In this document: positions 31,469 through 40,393 of the stretch, one piece after another | How the letters are laid out: every line of letters starts with the position of its first letter | How positions within the stretch are numbered: position 1 is the stretch's first letter | Origin: Rhodospirillales bacterium BBD 1991-14 | Lineage (GTDB): Bacteria; Pseudomonadota; Alphaproteobacteria; Kiloniellales; Kiloniellaceae | NCBI GenBank assembly: GCA_001657395.1 | Contig: LYSY01000010.1 | Span: forward strand, 184,208 to 234,641 | Reading direction: 5' to 3' | Length of the DNA stretch: 50,434 bases | The notes under the pieces: model-generated | Seen by the model: only the letters and a program-made list of their open reading frames with translations | The model's database searches: none | Told to the model about the DNA's origin: nothing | Position numbers and translations under genes: made by a program

Positions 31469-31535
31469 GAGCACAGTCTGACCGGGGGTTCGGCGCAGGC
31501 TGGTCAGAACATCGCGAGGGTACTAGACTCCTGCC

Positions 31536-32978
31536 ATGGACGCCCCGAGCCCGAAGACCGCCGATTTCGATGATCTGCGCGCGAAGCTGACCGCGCTGCT
31601 GGGCGAAAAAGGCGTCGTCGGCGATGCCGAGGCGCTCGCCCCTTTCCTGAAAGAGCAGCGCGGGCGTTACGCGGGACAGGCGCCCTTCATGATCCGCCCG
31701 GCAAGCACGGACGAGGTCTCCCAGGCCGTGGTGCTCTGCGCCGAGGCCGGGGTGCCGATGGTGCCGCAAGGCGGCAACACCGGCCTCGTCGCCGGCGCCG
31801 TGCCCTTCGCCGCGGACGGTGCGGTCTTGATCAACCTGGGACGGATGGCACGCGTGCGTGTGCTCGATCCCACCGACTACAGCATCACCGTGGAGGCCGG
31901 CTGCGTTCTGCAGGACGTGCAGGCCGCAGCCGAAGCGGTCGACCGCCTGTTCCCCCTGAGCCTGGGCGCCGAGGGCTCCTGCCAGATCGGCGGCAACCTC
32001 TCGACCAATGCCGGCGGCATTCATGTGCTGCGCTACGGCAATGCCCGCGACCTCGTGCTGGGGCTGGAGGTGGTGCTGGCGGACGGCCGGATCTGGGACG
32101 GGCTGACGGCCCTGCGCAAGGACAACACCGGCTACGATCTGAAGCATCTCTTCGTCGGTGCCGAGGGGACGCTGGGGATCATCACCGCGGCAACCCTGAA
32201 GCTCTTTCCCCGGCCGCGGGAAACCGCGGTGGCCTTCGTCGCCATCCCCACCCCCGAGGCCGCGATCGACCTTCTGGCCCGCACGCGCGCCGCCTCCGGT
32301 GACCGGGTGACGGCCTTCGAGCTCATCCCCCGCATCGGCCTCGACTTCGCCCTGCGCCGTGTGGCGGGGATCGAAGATCCGCTGGCCGAGCCGCACGACT
32401 GGTACGTGCTGATGGAACTGGCCGCCGGCCAGTCTGACGGCGGCCTTGCAGGCGTGCTGGAAGACCTGTTGGCCGACGCCCATGAAGCATCGCTGGTCAT
32501 CGATGCTGCGCTGGCAGCCAACGAACGTCAGGCCGCTGCCTTCTGGCGCATCCGCGAAGGGCTGGTGGAGGGTCAGAAGTTCGAGGGCGGCTCCATCAAG
32601 CACGACGTCTCGGTCCCGGTCTCCCGGGTGCCGGTCTTCCTGGAGCGTGCCCTCACCCTCGTCCGGGAGATGGTGCCCGGCATCCGGCCGGTTGCCTTCG
32701 GGCACCTGGGCGACGGCAACATCCACTTCAACCTGTCACAGCCCGAGGATGCCGACCGGGAGGCCTACCTGGCGCGCTGGGACGAGGTGAACCACGCGGT
32801 CCACAGCTTGGTGGTCGAACTCGGCGGCTCGATCTCTGCCGAGCACGGCATCGGCTACATGAAGGTGGCGGAGAACGCCCACTTCAAGGCGCCCCTGGAG
32901 ATCGACATGATGCGCAGCGTCAAGGCGGCCCTCGATCCGCAGAACCTTATGAACCCCGGCAAGGTGATCGCGCTTTAG
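31536..32978 (+). CDS. FAD-linked D-2-hydroxyacid dehydrogenase (D-2-hydroxyglutarate dehydrogenase-like)
   Basis: The 480-residue flavoenzyme has a PCMH-type FAD domain: MVPQGGNTGLVAGAVPF, DYSITVEAGCVLQDVQ, and LGAEGSCQIGGNLSTNAGGI. The C-terminal FAD-oxidase domain contains the metal/substrate motifs GHLGDGNIHFN and SAEHGIG. Bacterial members oxidise D-2-hydroxyglutarate, often the by-product of serine biosynthesis, or D-lactate/glycolate, and pass electrons to quinone or an electron-transfer flavoprotein. Length and motifs match D2HGDH better than GlcD, but substrate choice is not certain. Its stop overlaps the nucleotidyltransferase stop by 4 bp on the opposite strand. Confidence 0.88.
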   Translation: MDAPSPKTADFDDLRAKLTALLGEKGVVGDAEALAPFLKEQRGRYAGQAPFMIRPASTDEVSQAVVLCAEAGVPMVPQGGNTGLVAGAVPFAADGAVLINLGRMARVRVLDPTDYSITVEAGCVLQDVQAAAEAVDRLFPLSLGAEGSCQIGGNLSTNAGGIHVLRYGNARDLVLGLEVVLADGRIWDGLTALRKDNTGYDLKHLFVGAEGTLGIITAATLKLFPRPRETAVAFVAIPTPEAAIDLLARTRAASGDRVTAFELIPRIGLDFALRRVAGIEDPLAEPHDWYVLMELAAGQSDGGLAGVLEDLLADAHEASLVIDAALAANERQAAAFWRIREGLVEGQKFEGGSIKHDVSVPVSRVPVFLERALTLVREMVPGIRPVAFGHLGDGNIHFNLSQPEDADREAYLARWDEVNHAVHSLVVELGGSISAEHGIGYMKVAENAHFKAPLEIDMMRSVKAALDPQNLMNPGKVIAL

Positions 32979-33493
32979 CCTGTCCAGTCGCGGAACGCCG
33001 CCGGCAGATCGAGACCGAAGGCCTTCGCCAGCGCCGTGACGTCGCGGTAGTCCTTCTCGGTCAGGGTATAGCCGCTGTGCGAGCGGATCTGAAAGGCCGC
33101 GGAGGTGCAGCGCACCGCTTGGCCGTTCACCGCCCCCCGTCCTTCCAGCGCCTCGGCCGGATAGCATCCCTCCCCCGCTTCCGGCGGGCCGTAGCGTCCC
33201 TCGCCCCGGTCATCGAGCACGATGACATGGAGGTCGACGATGCGCCCTCTGTCATCGCCCAGGGCGAAGTTCCAGGCGCGGGTGTCGGGGCGCGGCAGGT
33301 CGCGATAGCCCTGCTGCGTCAGGAAAGTGACGACCGCGGCAACATCCCTTTCCTGTACGACGATATCCAGATCGCTGTGCGCCCGCGTCTGCCGGCCCAG
33401 CAGGGCATCGACGCCCCAGCCGCCGTCCAGCCAGATCTCGATGCCGCGCGCAGCCATTGCGGCGCAGAAGGCCGTCACATCCTGGGCGGACAT
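32975..33493 (-). CDS. Nucleotidyltransferase of the lincosamide/aminoglycoside adenylyltransferase type
   Basis: A 172-residue protein with the Lnu/ANT(2'')-like signature IWLDGGWGVDALLGRQTRAH followed by SDLDIVV, which supplies the two catalytic acids of the Pol-beta-type fold; DLHVIVLDD supplies the third. Enzymes of this group add AMP to a hydroxyl of a small molecule, in some cases an antibiotic. Chromosomal members are mostly uncharacterised, and clinical resistance should not be assumed. I chose ATG 33493 (MSAQDVTAF) because GAGGGAGG lies right before it. The DMT permease gene is 32 bp upstream on the same strand. Confidence 0.85.
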   Translation of the reverse strand: MSAQDVTAFCAAMAARGIEIWLDGGWGVDALLGRQTRAHSDLDIVVQERDVAAVVTFLTQQGYRDLPRPDTRAWNFALGDDRGRIVDLHVIVLDDRGEGRYGPPEAGEGCYPAEALEGRGAVNGQAVRCTSAAFQIRSHSGYTLTEKDYRDVTALAKAFGLDLPAAFRDWTG

Positions 33494-33525
33494 GCCTCCC
33501 TCAACCGGTTCCATCGCGCGAAGCC

Positions 33526-34479
33526 TCACGCCCCCGCCGAGGGCGATGGCGCCCGCGCGCGGCGGCGCCAGCTTGCCATGACGATGCCCGCGACGATGGC
33601 GGCGATCCCCGCGGCATGAAAGGCCTGCAGGCGCTCGCCCAGAAAGGTGAAAGCGAAGACGGCGCCGAAGACCGGTACCAGGTGCATGAAAAGGCCGCCG
33701 ATGTTGGGACCGAGAACCTCGATGCCGCGGTTGAAGGCGAGGAAGGCCAGCAGCGAAGCGAAGACGACGACGTAGACAAGAGTGACGGCCGAGGCTGCCG
33801 TCACCGGCATGACCCGCAAGGTCAGGCTCTCCCAGAGGTAGACAGGAAACAGCATGGCGACGGCGAAGAGCATCGTGACCGCCAGCAGGACCTGGGGATG
33901 GAGCTCCGGCGGCCGGCGTTTCACCAGGACGGTGTAGACCGACCAGGTGAAGACGGCGATCAGCATGGTGAGATCGCCGGTGTTGAAGCTGATCGCCAGC
34001 ACGCGCTCGACATCGCCGCGGGTCACGATCACCACGACGCCAAGCAACGAAACGATCGTCGCCACCACCAAGCGCAGGGTCACGGCCTCGCGGTAGATGG
34101 CCCAGGACAGCACCGGCACCAGCACCGGGCAGATCGCCACCAGCAGCGCCGCATTGGTGGCCGTCGTGAAGTTCACCGAGAGATAGAGAGCGGTATGGAA
34201 AGCCGCCATGCCGAAGAAGGCGAGCAAGGCGAGGAAACGCCAGTGCCGCCGCACAGCCGGCCAGTCGGCGCGCAGCCGGGCAAGGACGAAGGGCAGCAGC
34301 ACACAGAGCGCCAGCAGCCAGCGCCAGAAGCTGAGCCCCACCGGCGGAATCTCCGTCGCGACCGCGCGGCCGAGGGTGATGTTGCCGCCCCAGCAGGCCG
34401 ATGCGAAGGCCAGCAGCAGGGCTGCCAGCAACGGTCCGGCTGCCTGTTTATGAGCCGCCTGATTGTGAGAGGACGTCAT
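33526..34479 (-). CDS. EamA/DMT superfamily permease
   Basis: A 317-residue inner-membrane protein with ten predicted helices in two EamA repeats: PLLAALLLAFASACWGGNIT to LLGVVVIVTRGD, and DLTMLIAVFTWSVYTVLVKR to AIVAGIVMASWRR. The motif pair ASACWGGNITLGRAV and FTWSVYTVLVKRRPPE occupies equivalent positions in the two repeats. DMT members export amino acids, metabolites or purines. It probably forms an operon with the DUF4169 gene upstream and the nucleotidyltransferase downstream. The substrate is unknown. Confidence 0.9.
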   Translation of the reverse strand: MTSSHNQAAHKQAAGPLLAALLLAFASACWGGNITLGRAVATEIPPVGLSFWRWLLALCVLLPFVLARLRADWPAVRRHWRFLALLAFFGMAAFHTALYLSVNFTTATNAALLVAICPVLVPVLSWAIYREAVTLRLVVATIVSLLGVVVIVTRGDVERVLAISFNTGDLTMLIAVFTWSVYTVLVKRRPPELHPQVLLAVTMLFAVAMLFPVYLWESLTLRVMPVTAASAVTLVYVVVFASLLAFLAFNRGIEVLGPNIGGLFMHLVPVFGAVFAFTFLGERLQAFHAAGIAAIVAGIVMASWRRRARAPSPSAGA

Positions 34480-34631
34480 CGACGGTTCGGTTCCTTCATG
34501 AAGGCTGCGGCAGCGGCGGCTGAGTGTCGTCAGACTTTGTGGCCTCTACGATCCGAAGGCTCAAAGCCATCCCTCGCTGTAAGAGAATCGAAGGCGCGAA
34601 AAGAAACGCGAGCGCCTTGCGGCTCAGGAAA

Positions 34632-34805
34632 TCAATCGAGCTTCTTGCCGTCCAGGTCCCGCGCCGTCTTGTCGCGCTCGGCGTCGCTCTTGCGGCGCTC
34701 CGCCTTGCTGCGGCCGAAGCGGGTTCGGTTCTCCGCCGCCTTTTCGGCCTTCTCCTGACGCTTCAGGCGCTTGCGTGCCTGACGCAAATTGACGATTTCA
34801 GCCAT
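34632..34805 (-). CDS. DUF4169 family small basic protein (57 aa)
   Basis: ATG 34805 opens MAEIVNLRQARKRLKRQEKA, continuing EKAAENRTRFGRSKAERRKS and ending with LDGKKLD. This is the DUF4169 pattern found throughout alphaproteobacteria: a conserved NLRQARK start, an ENR-RFGR-KAER core and a DG-K end. The protein is highly charged and predicted to be one long helix. Function is unknown. It is divergent from the M48 protease gene. Confidence 0.92.
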   Translation of the reverse strand: MAEIVNLRQARKRLKRQEKAEKAAENRTRFGRSKAERRKSDAERDKTARDLDGKKLD

Positions 34806-34933
34806 GGCGAGAACCTAGCCATCCATTCGATCAAGGTCTGCAAGTATCTACAATGCTTTGAATTCTTCAAACTTTTTTGGCGAACAGGCCCCTATAAGGA
34901 CCAATCCTGTGATTGAGTGCTTTGGGGCGAGCA

Positions 34934-36877
34934 ATGGTCCATTCTCCCTGCCGCGACGCCCATCTGCAGTTTACCGCGCAGATCGAGCATAGCGAAGCCT
35001 TCGCCAGACAAGCACCGGCTGAGTATCGGCGCCGCGTGGTGTTGCTTACCTTGCTCGGATACGCCTACCCCTTGTTGGTGTTGGGCGGGCTCTTCGCGCT
35101 CACAGCCGCCTTGTTCGGTCTGTTTACGCTCTTCAACGAGGCGTCGTTCCTCGCATCTCTTTTCAGCAAACTTATCATTGCGCCCTTGGTGCTCTCGGTC
35201 GTCGTCGCTCGGGCCATGTGGATAAGGCTCGATGCGCCTGACGGCCTTCGCCTGAAGCGGCGGGACGCGGAGGAACTCTTCGCCTTTGTCGACGAGGTCC
35301 GGAAACGCTGCGGAAATCCCCGTATTCACCGCATCTACATTGCCGCCGACCTGAACGCAGCAGTCTCGCAGAGCCCTCGCCTCGGTCTGCTGGGCTGGTA
35401 TCGCAATGATCTGATCCTCGGGCTACCGCTTTTGCAAGCACTCAGCCGGAACGAGGTCGCTGCCGTGATTGCCCATGAACTCGGTCATCTCACAGGTGCC
35501 CACGGCAAGACAGGAGCCTGGATTTACCGCACGCGGCAGGTCATGGCGAACATCCAGCAAGCTACCGGCCGCTCGAAATCCCTAGGCTCATGGTTCCTGC
35601 GTAAGTTTTACAACTGGTACGGCGACTTCTTCACAGCCTTCTCCTTCCCACTGGCACGCGATCAGGAGTACGAGGCGGATTGCTTTGCCACTCATGTGAC
35701 GTCATCAGCGCATACGGTACAAGCGCTGGCCAGGAGCCGAATTGCGGCTGAATTTCTGAACGAAGCCTTTTGGCCAGAGGTCGAGAAATCGGTCGCAAAC
35801 TGCAAACAACCAACCGAGCAGCTTTACGAGCGGATGGGCGAGCATCTTACAGACGTCGAAGATTGGCCGGGAGCCGCAAAGAGTCTGCGCCGGGCTCTGA
35901 CGCAGCCAACCGACTACACAGACACGCATCCGTCGCTGTCGGACCGTGCTGCAGCAATTGGCATGACTGTCGACGTGCCGGCGAAGCCCTCGGAGCGTGC
36001 CGTCGCATTGCTGCCCTGCGGGGGAGCGCAAATCGCCGCAGTTTTCTCCCGGGAATGGTACCTCGCGCATGGACCACAATGGGAGGAATCCCATTCGGAG
36101 CTTGTTGAGCAGCGACAGAAGCTGGATGAATTGGATGAGGCCGCAACCGAGGGTCGGCTCTCCGAGGAAGCGGCGTATCGTCGGGCCACGCTCGCGGACC
36201 TTCTCCTCGACCCTTCAGCTGCGTTGACGCGCACACGCCAGGCGCTGCGATGGCATGACACAGGCGCTGAATTGCTCCTGTTGGAAGGAAAGCTCCTGCT
36301 CTCGCTGGGGCAGGCTTCAGGGCTGGAAAGCCTGGATCGAGCCATGGCACTGGACCCGGATGCAACCATGGTCGCCTGTGAACTGGCCATACACCACCTT
36401 TACGGCGAAGGAGACGGCAAAGGGGCCGAAAAGTATCTCCGGCTGCGCAGAGACCATGAACTGCTGCTCGCCGAGGACTATGACGATCGCACCTGGATCT
36501 TCCCAAGCGACCAGCTCTCGGCGCCGTCGTACGACCCTTTGGGCATCGATGACCTTGTCTCTGTCCTCAGCAAGTACAGAAAGAAAGGTCTTCGGTGTGC
36601 CTGGCTCGTACGCAAGACAACAAGACATCGCGGTTGGGACCCCGCACACTTCCTGATTTGCGACATCGGTCCGGGCTCGCGCCTGCTTCACGACATCGAT
36701 GATCTTCAGGAAGAAATCAATTCGGACCTTTTTGCCCATCCAGGTGTCGTTGCGATGGTCTGCGATTTTCAGCATGACTGGCTGAGCGATATGGCGCGTC
36801 GCGTATCTTCAGCGCAGGTGTATCCGCAGGCTCCGGCGGACGACGAGGTCCCTATCCATCGGACGCGCGCGACCTGA
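34934..36877 (+). CDS. M48-family membrane zinc metalloprotease with long C-terminal helical region
   Basis: The 647-residue protein has two N-terminal membrane helices (LLTLLGYAYPLLVLGGLFAL with TAALFGLF; LIIAPLVLSVVVARA), then an HtpX/Ste24-type protease domain. The zinc site is HELGH (His181, Glu182, His185) with the third ligand in QEYEADCFA (Glu247). Such enzymes degrade or process misfolded membrane proteins. The remaining ~370 residues contain TPR-like helices (LLLLEGKLLLSLGQASGLES, AMALDPDATMVACELA) and a distinct C-terminal domain I do not recognise. I use ATG 34934 (MVHSPCRD); a TTG 21 bp upstream is the alternative. Lower G+C than its neighbours hints at different ancestry. Confidence 0.88.
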   Translation: MVHSPCRDAHLQFTAQIEHSEAFARQAPAEYRRRVVLLTLLGYAYPLLVLGGLFALTAALFGLFTLFNEASFLASLFSKLIIAPLVLSVVVARAMWIRLDAPDGLRLKRRDAEELFAFVDEVRKRCGNPRIHRIYIAADLNAAVSQSPRLGLLGWYRNDLILGLPLLQALSRNEVAAVIAHELGHLTGAHGKTGAWIYRTRQVMANIQQATGRSKSLGSWFLRKFYNWYGDFFTAFSFPLARDQEYEADCFATHVTSSAHTVQALARSRIAAEFLNEAFWPEVEKSVANCKQPTEQLYERMGEHLTDVEDWPGAAKSLRRALTQPTDYTDTHPSLSDRAAAIGMTVDVPAKPSERAVALLPCGGAQIAAVFSREWYLAHGPQWEESHSELVEQRQKLDELDEAATEGRLSEEAAYRRATLADLLLDPSAALTRTRQALRWHDTGAELLLLEGKLLLSLGQASGLESLDRAMALDPDATMVACELAIHHLYGEGDGKGAEKYLRLRRDHELLLAEDYDDRTWIFPSDQLSAPSYDPLGIDDLVSVLSKYRKKGLRCAWLVRKTTRHRGWDPAHFLICDIGPGSRLLHDIDDLQEEINSDLFAHPGVVAMVCDFQHDWLSDMARRVSSAQVYPQAPADDEVPIHRTRAT

Positions 36878-36911
36878 GTTCCGCAGAAACCGCCAACCGA
36901 GTCAGCAGCAA

Positions 36912-36944
36912 AGTGCCGCGTCACGCTGGATGTGACGCGGCACT
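36912..36944. terminator. Bidirectional terminator-like hairpin
   Basis: AGTGCCGCGTCAC (36912-36924) and GTGACGCGGCACT (36932-36944) form a perfect 13-bp stem with a 7-nt loop, centrally placed between the convergent M48 and hydrolase stops. T-tracts are poor on both sides, so it may act with Rho or simply protect 3' ends. Confidence 0.75.
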
Positions 36945-36973
36945 CAGAGGATGAAAGGTCTGAAGCTCGGTCG

Positions 36974-37951
36974 TCAGCCGGCGACCCGGTCGAGGAAGGC
37001 CAGCATACGCTCGGCGATGAAGGCACCGTACTCCTCCAGGGCGAAGTGGCCGGTGTCGAGCAGATGAAATTCGATATCCTTGAGGTCGCGCTTGTAGGGA
37101 TGAGCCCCCGCCTCTGGAAAGATTTCGTCGTTCCTGCCCCAGACCAGCAGGGCCGGCGGCTGATGCTGGCGGAACAGGGCCTGCCACTGCGGATAGAGCG
37201 CGACGTTGGTGCGGTAGTCGTAGAACAGGGCAAGCTGGATCTCCTGGTTGCCCGGCCGGTCGAGCAGGTACTGCACGTGCCAGAAGTTGTCCGGGCTGAT
37301 CTGCGCGGGGTTTTGGGTGCCGTGGAGAAACTGCCACTGGGTGGCTTCCAGCGTCAGGAAGCCGCGCAGCGCGTCGCCGTTCTCCGCCGAGCGGTCGGCC
37401 CAGTAGGCGCGGATGGGGTCCCAGAATTCCGGCAGCCCCTCTTCATAGGCGTTGCCGTTCTGGATGATGAAGCCGGTGACGCGCCCGGGCTCGGCGGCGA
37501 ACATGCGGTAGCCCACCGGTGCACCGTAATCCATCAGGTAGACGGCGTAGCGCCCGACGCCCTTGCGGTCGATGAAGGCGCTCATCACCTCGGCCAGCCG
37601 GTCGAAGCTGTAGTCGAAGTCCTCGACCGAAGGCATGGCCGAGGCCCCGAAGCCGGGATAGTCGGGGGCCAGCACATGATAGCGCTCGCCCAGAATCGGG
37701 ATCAGGTCGCGGAACATATGGGACGAAGTCGGAAAGCCGTGCAGCAGCAGCACGGTCGGCCTGGAGGGATCGCCGGCCTCGCGATAGGCGATCTCGACCT
37801 CGTCGATCACGACCTTCCCGAAGTGCACGCCGTCTGCGGGCCCAATGGCAGGCGCAGCAGAGTCGTCGGCCGCGGCAGCAGCGGCCAGTCCAAGTGTCAG
37901 TGCGAGCGTCAGGGCGGTTGCACTGGCAAAACCATAGACTCGGTCAAGCAT
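36974..37951 (-). CDS. Secreted alpha/beta hydrolase (haloalkane dehalogenase/epoxide hydrolase-like)
   Basis: The 325-residue product carries a signal peptide ([15 protein letters not shown]) and a complete alpha/beta-hydrolase domain. The oxyanion loop is [17 protein letters not shown]. The nucleophile elbow reads [14 protein letters not shown], so the nucleophile is Asp141, as in epoxide hydrolases and dehalogenases and unlike esterases (Ser). The base is His302 ([13 protein letters not shown]). Haloalkane dehalogenases have Trp after the Asp to bind halide; here it is Tyr, which weakens that assignment. Periplasmic location is predicted. The PPOX gene lies 79 bp upstream on the same strand. 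Confidence 0.88.
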   Translation of the reverse strand: MLDRVYGFASATALTLALTLGLAAAAAADDSAAPAIGPADGVHFGKVVIDEVEIAYREAGDPSRPTVLLLHGFPTSSHMFRDLIPILGERYHVLAPDYPGFGASAMPSVEDFDYSFDRLAEVMSAFIDRKGVGRYAVYLMDYGAPVGYRMFAAEPGRVTGFIIQNGNAYEEGLPEFWDPIRAYWADRSAENGDALRGFLTLEATQWQFLHGTQNPAQISPDNFWHVQYLLDRPGNQEIQLALFYDYRTNVALYPQWQALFRQHQPPALLVWGRNDEIFPEAGAHPYKRDLKDIEFHLLDTGHFALEEYGAFIAERMLAFLDRVAG

Positions 37952-38030
37952 TGGTCTCTCCTTTCGGAATTCTGGTCTGGTTTTGGAGTCTGGGTTTGGG
38001 GTCGAGGTTCGGGTGCGCGACGGGGCGCCG

Positions 38031-38672
38031 TCAGCCGACCTTCTCAGCCGCGGCCTCGGCCCCGGCGCGCAACGCGGCGTTCTCCGCTTCCAGGCGCTGC
38101 AGTTCTTCTTTCAGCGGGGCCAGCACCGTCTCCAGTTCCTCCACCGTGAAGCGCTGGGGAATATGCTGGGGGCAGTTCCAGTCGAAGGCGGCAAGGGTGA
38201 TCACAACCGCGCGCTCGGGCTTCGCGCGGTAGGCGGCGTCGTGCAGGCTGTCGACCAGCGCCGGGTCGTCGTCGCGCTCCACAATCCGGGCATGGCCCCA
38301 GACCTTCAGCCGGCGGCGGTTCGGGTAGTCGACCAGGATCAGCGAGACCCGGTCGTCGCCCTTCAGGTTGCCGACGCTGAGGTACTGGCGGTTGCCGCGG
38401 AAATCGGCATAGGCAACGGTCTTCTCGTCCAGCACCTTGAGGAAGCCCGCGGGGCCGCCGCGGAACTGAACATAGGGCCATCCGGTCTCGCTGACCGTCG
38501 CCTGAAAGAAGCCGTCGCGGGCGGCGATGAAGTCCGCCTCCCGCGCGGTCAGACTGTCGCCGCGGTCCGCCGCCGGATCGAGAAACCTGGCGTAGCTCGC
38601 GGCCGAGCCCTGGCGCGTCTGTTCGGCGCGGACGGCACCGGTGAAGGCGATCTCTGCAAAAGCGCGGGCCAT
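38031..38672 (-). CDS. Pyridoxamine 5'-phosphate oxidase-related (PPOX) flavoprotein
   Basis: A 213-residue split-barrel flavin-binding protein: [40 protein letters not shown], and [20 protein letters not shown]. These are the FMN-binding strands of the PPOX/FMN-reductase group (COG3576 type). The C-terminal 35 residues ([20 protein letters not shown]) form a likely coiled coil, unusual for the fold, perhaps for oligomerisation. Reactions in this group include reduction of nitro or flavin substrates and remain mostly undefined. It is divergent from a LysR gene, the standard arrangement for a LysR target. Confidence 0.85.
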   Translation of the reverse strand: MARAFAEIAFTGAVRAEQTRQGSAASYARFLDPAADRGDSLTAREADFIAARDGFFQATVSETGWPYVQFRGGPAGFLKVLDEKTVAYADFRGNRQYLSVGNLKGDDRVSLILVDYPNRRRLKVWGHARIVERDDDPALVDSLHDAAYRAKPERAVVITLAAFDWNCPQHIPQRFTVEELETVLAPLKEELQRLEAENAALRAGAEAAAEKVG

Positions 38673-38778
38673 GGTGCATCTCCTCTTGCGAAGGCCGCCG
38701 TGCTGCGGCCCGTGGATCTCCCGGACGGTGATGACGCCGCCCGTGCAGAGAAGATGACATCTGCCTATGTTCAGAATA

Positions 38779-38800
38779 ATATCTCAAATTCAGAAGATAT
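38779..38800. promoter_or_regulatory. Candidate LysR operator between the PPOX and LysR genes
   Basis: ATATCT (38779-38784) and AGATAT (38795-38800) form a perfect inverted repeat with a 10-bp spacer in an AT-rich patch 20 bp upstream of the LysR start. The inner bases keep the ATC-N12-GAT dyad seen at many LysR sites. Confidence 0.5.
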
Positions 38801-38819
38801 AATTCCGATTAATGGAATA

Positions 38820-39728
38820 ATGGATCGCTTTCGAGAACTCGCTGCCTTCGTCGCCGTGGCTGAGGAAGGGGCCTTCAACGCGGCGGCACGCCGCCTCGGC
38901 AGTTCGCCGCCGGCGGTCACACGGCTGATCACCGGCCTTGAGGCGCGCCTGGGCGTGCGGCTTCTGACGCGCACCACCCGGAAAGTGACGCCGACCGAGG
39001 CGGGCCAGCGCCTGCGCGAGGATGCCCAGCGCATCCTCGCCGATCTGGAAGAAGCGGAAAGCACGGTGGCGGGATCGCAGGCCACGCCCAGCGGCCACCT
39101 GCGGGTGACGGCGCCGGTCCTGTTCGGCCAGCGTTTCGTCGCACCCGTCCTGCGCGCTTTTCTGGATGCCTATCCGGCAGTGACCGCAAGGGCGCTGTTC
39201 CTGGACCGCAACGTGAGCCTGCTGGACGAAGGCCTGGACGTGGCGCTGCGCATTGGCGACCTGCCGGACTCCTCTCTGATCGCCCGGCGGGTCGGTGCGG
39301 TCCGCCGCGTCGTGGTGGCGGCACCGGCCTATCTGAACCGCCACGGCATCCCGGCGGCACCGGCGGCGCTGCGCGATCACCGCGTCATCTTCCCGGCCAG
39401 TGTCGACGACGCACCGGTCTGGACCTTCGTGCAGGACAGCCGTCAGCAGGGCCTGCGGCTGGACCCGGCGCTGACCGTGAACACCATGCAGGCGGCCATC
39501 GACACGGCGCTTGAGGGCTGGGGCGTGACCCGGGCCCTCTCCTACCAGGTCGCCGACGCCCTGGCCGCAGGGCAGTTGGTGGAGCTGCTGGCCGGCCAGG
39601 ACGAGGCTGAGATGCCGATCCACCTGCTCCACGCAGAAGGCCGGCGGGCGGCGGCCAAGATCCGCAGCTTCATCGACTTCGCCGCCGCGCGCCTGCACGG
39701 CGAAGGAGACCGCCTGCTGGCCCGCTGA
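38820..39728 (+). CDS. LysR-family transcriptional regulator
   Basis: A 302-residue LTTR. The N-terminal winged helix reads ELAAFVAVAEEGAFNAAARR, LGSSPPAVTRLITGLEARLG, VRLLTRTTRKVTPTEAGQRL. The C-terminal domain is a periplasmic-binding-type effector domain (HLRVTAPVLFGQRFVAPVLR; EGLDVALRIGDLPDSSLIAR). It resembles the DhcR/CrgA-like group that controls a divergent oxidoreductase. ATG 38820 is used; upstream in-frame sequence belongs to the antisense of the PPOX gene. Probable target: the PPOX gene and possibly the hydrolase behind it. Confidence 0.92.
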   Translation: MDRFRELAAFVAVAEEGAFNAAARRLGSSPPAVTRLITGLEARLGVRLLTRTTRKVTPTEAGQRLREDAQRILADLEEAESTVAGSQATPSGHLRVTAPVLFGQRFVAPVLRAFLDAYPAVTARALFLDRNVSLLDEGLDVALRIGDLPDSSLIARRVGAVRRVVVAAPAYLNRHGIPAAPAALRDHRVIFPASVDDAPVWTFVQDSRQQGLRLDPALTVNTMQAAIDTALEGWGVTRALSYQVADALAAGQLVELLAGQDEAEMPIHLLHAEGRRAAAKIRSFIDFAAARLHGEGDRLLAR

Positions 39729-39732
39729 AACC

Positions 39733-40167
39733 TCAATCGTCCTCGTCTTCCGGAAGCTGCGGCCGGCTGCGGAAGCCGAAGCCGACGACCCAGCCGACCA
39801 GGCCGCAGCAGGCGGCAAAGGCGGCAGCGAAGGCGGCCTGCCAGTTGACCGTCAGCCCCCCGTCGCCCCGCGCAACGGCAACCTTCAGCCAGGATTCCCC
39901 GGGCGGCGAGAGGATGTATCCCCCGGCCAGCAGCAGCACCGGCGCCAGGAGCACCACCCACCAGATGCGCAGTTGCCCGATCCAGATCAGCAGCAGCGCG
40001 ACCGGCAGGAAAAAGAAGATGCCGCAGACGACGGCAATCCCCGCACCCACCAGAAGCGCGAGAGGGCCGGCGACCGGCCCAACCATCACCGCGATGACAA
40101 GAACCGCAAGACCCGCACCCGCGGCGTAACCCAGCAGGGCGCGCTGCAGTTGATGGACTTTGTTCAT
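39733..40167 (-). CDS. Small multi-pass membrane protein of unknown function
   Basis: The 144-residue product (ATG 40167, MNKVHQLQRALLGYAAG) has four hydrophobic helices: GLAVLVIAVMVGPVAGPLAL, VVCGIFFFLPVALLLIWIG, IWWVVLLAPVLLLAGGYIL and AAFAAAFAACCGLVGWVVGF. It ends with an acidic tail (LPEDEDD). I do not recognise a named family. GGGGAT gives a ribosome binding site 8 bp upstream; ATG 40188 is an alternative start. It is convergent with the LysR gene and divergent from the acyl-CoA dehydrogenase. Confidence 0.7.
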   Translation of the reverse strand: MNKVHQLQRALLGYAAGAGLAVLVIAVMVGPVAGPLALLVGAGIAVVCGIFFFLPVALLLIWIGQLRIWWVVLLAPVLLLAGGYILSPPGESWLKVAVARGDGGLTVNWQAAFAAAFAACCGLVGWVVGFGFRSRPQLPEDEDD

Positions 40168-40393
40168 CGGCCGATCCCCGCTCGTCATGCCAGTCGTTGC
40201 ACGATCCGACCCGTCTGTCGAGCGGCGGCAGCCCCTGGGTTCAAGACCGGATTCCGGAGGGCCCCGCAAGCATTGCCAAGCAGAGCCTGCTACTCCATCT
40301 TACTACTGTAGAATTCAAGGAGAACCGGCACCGGTTCGGGCAAAGCCCGGCGCGGAAGCCGGCTTTCTGGGCGCCCTTTGGAGTTTACCCGTC

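Noticed and set aside
34524-34916. 130-codon plus-strand frame
   Set aside because: It is the antisense of the DUF4169 gene and the divergent promoter region.
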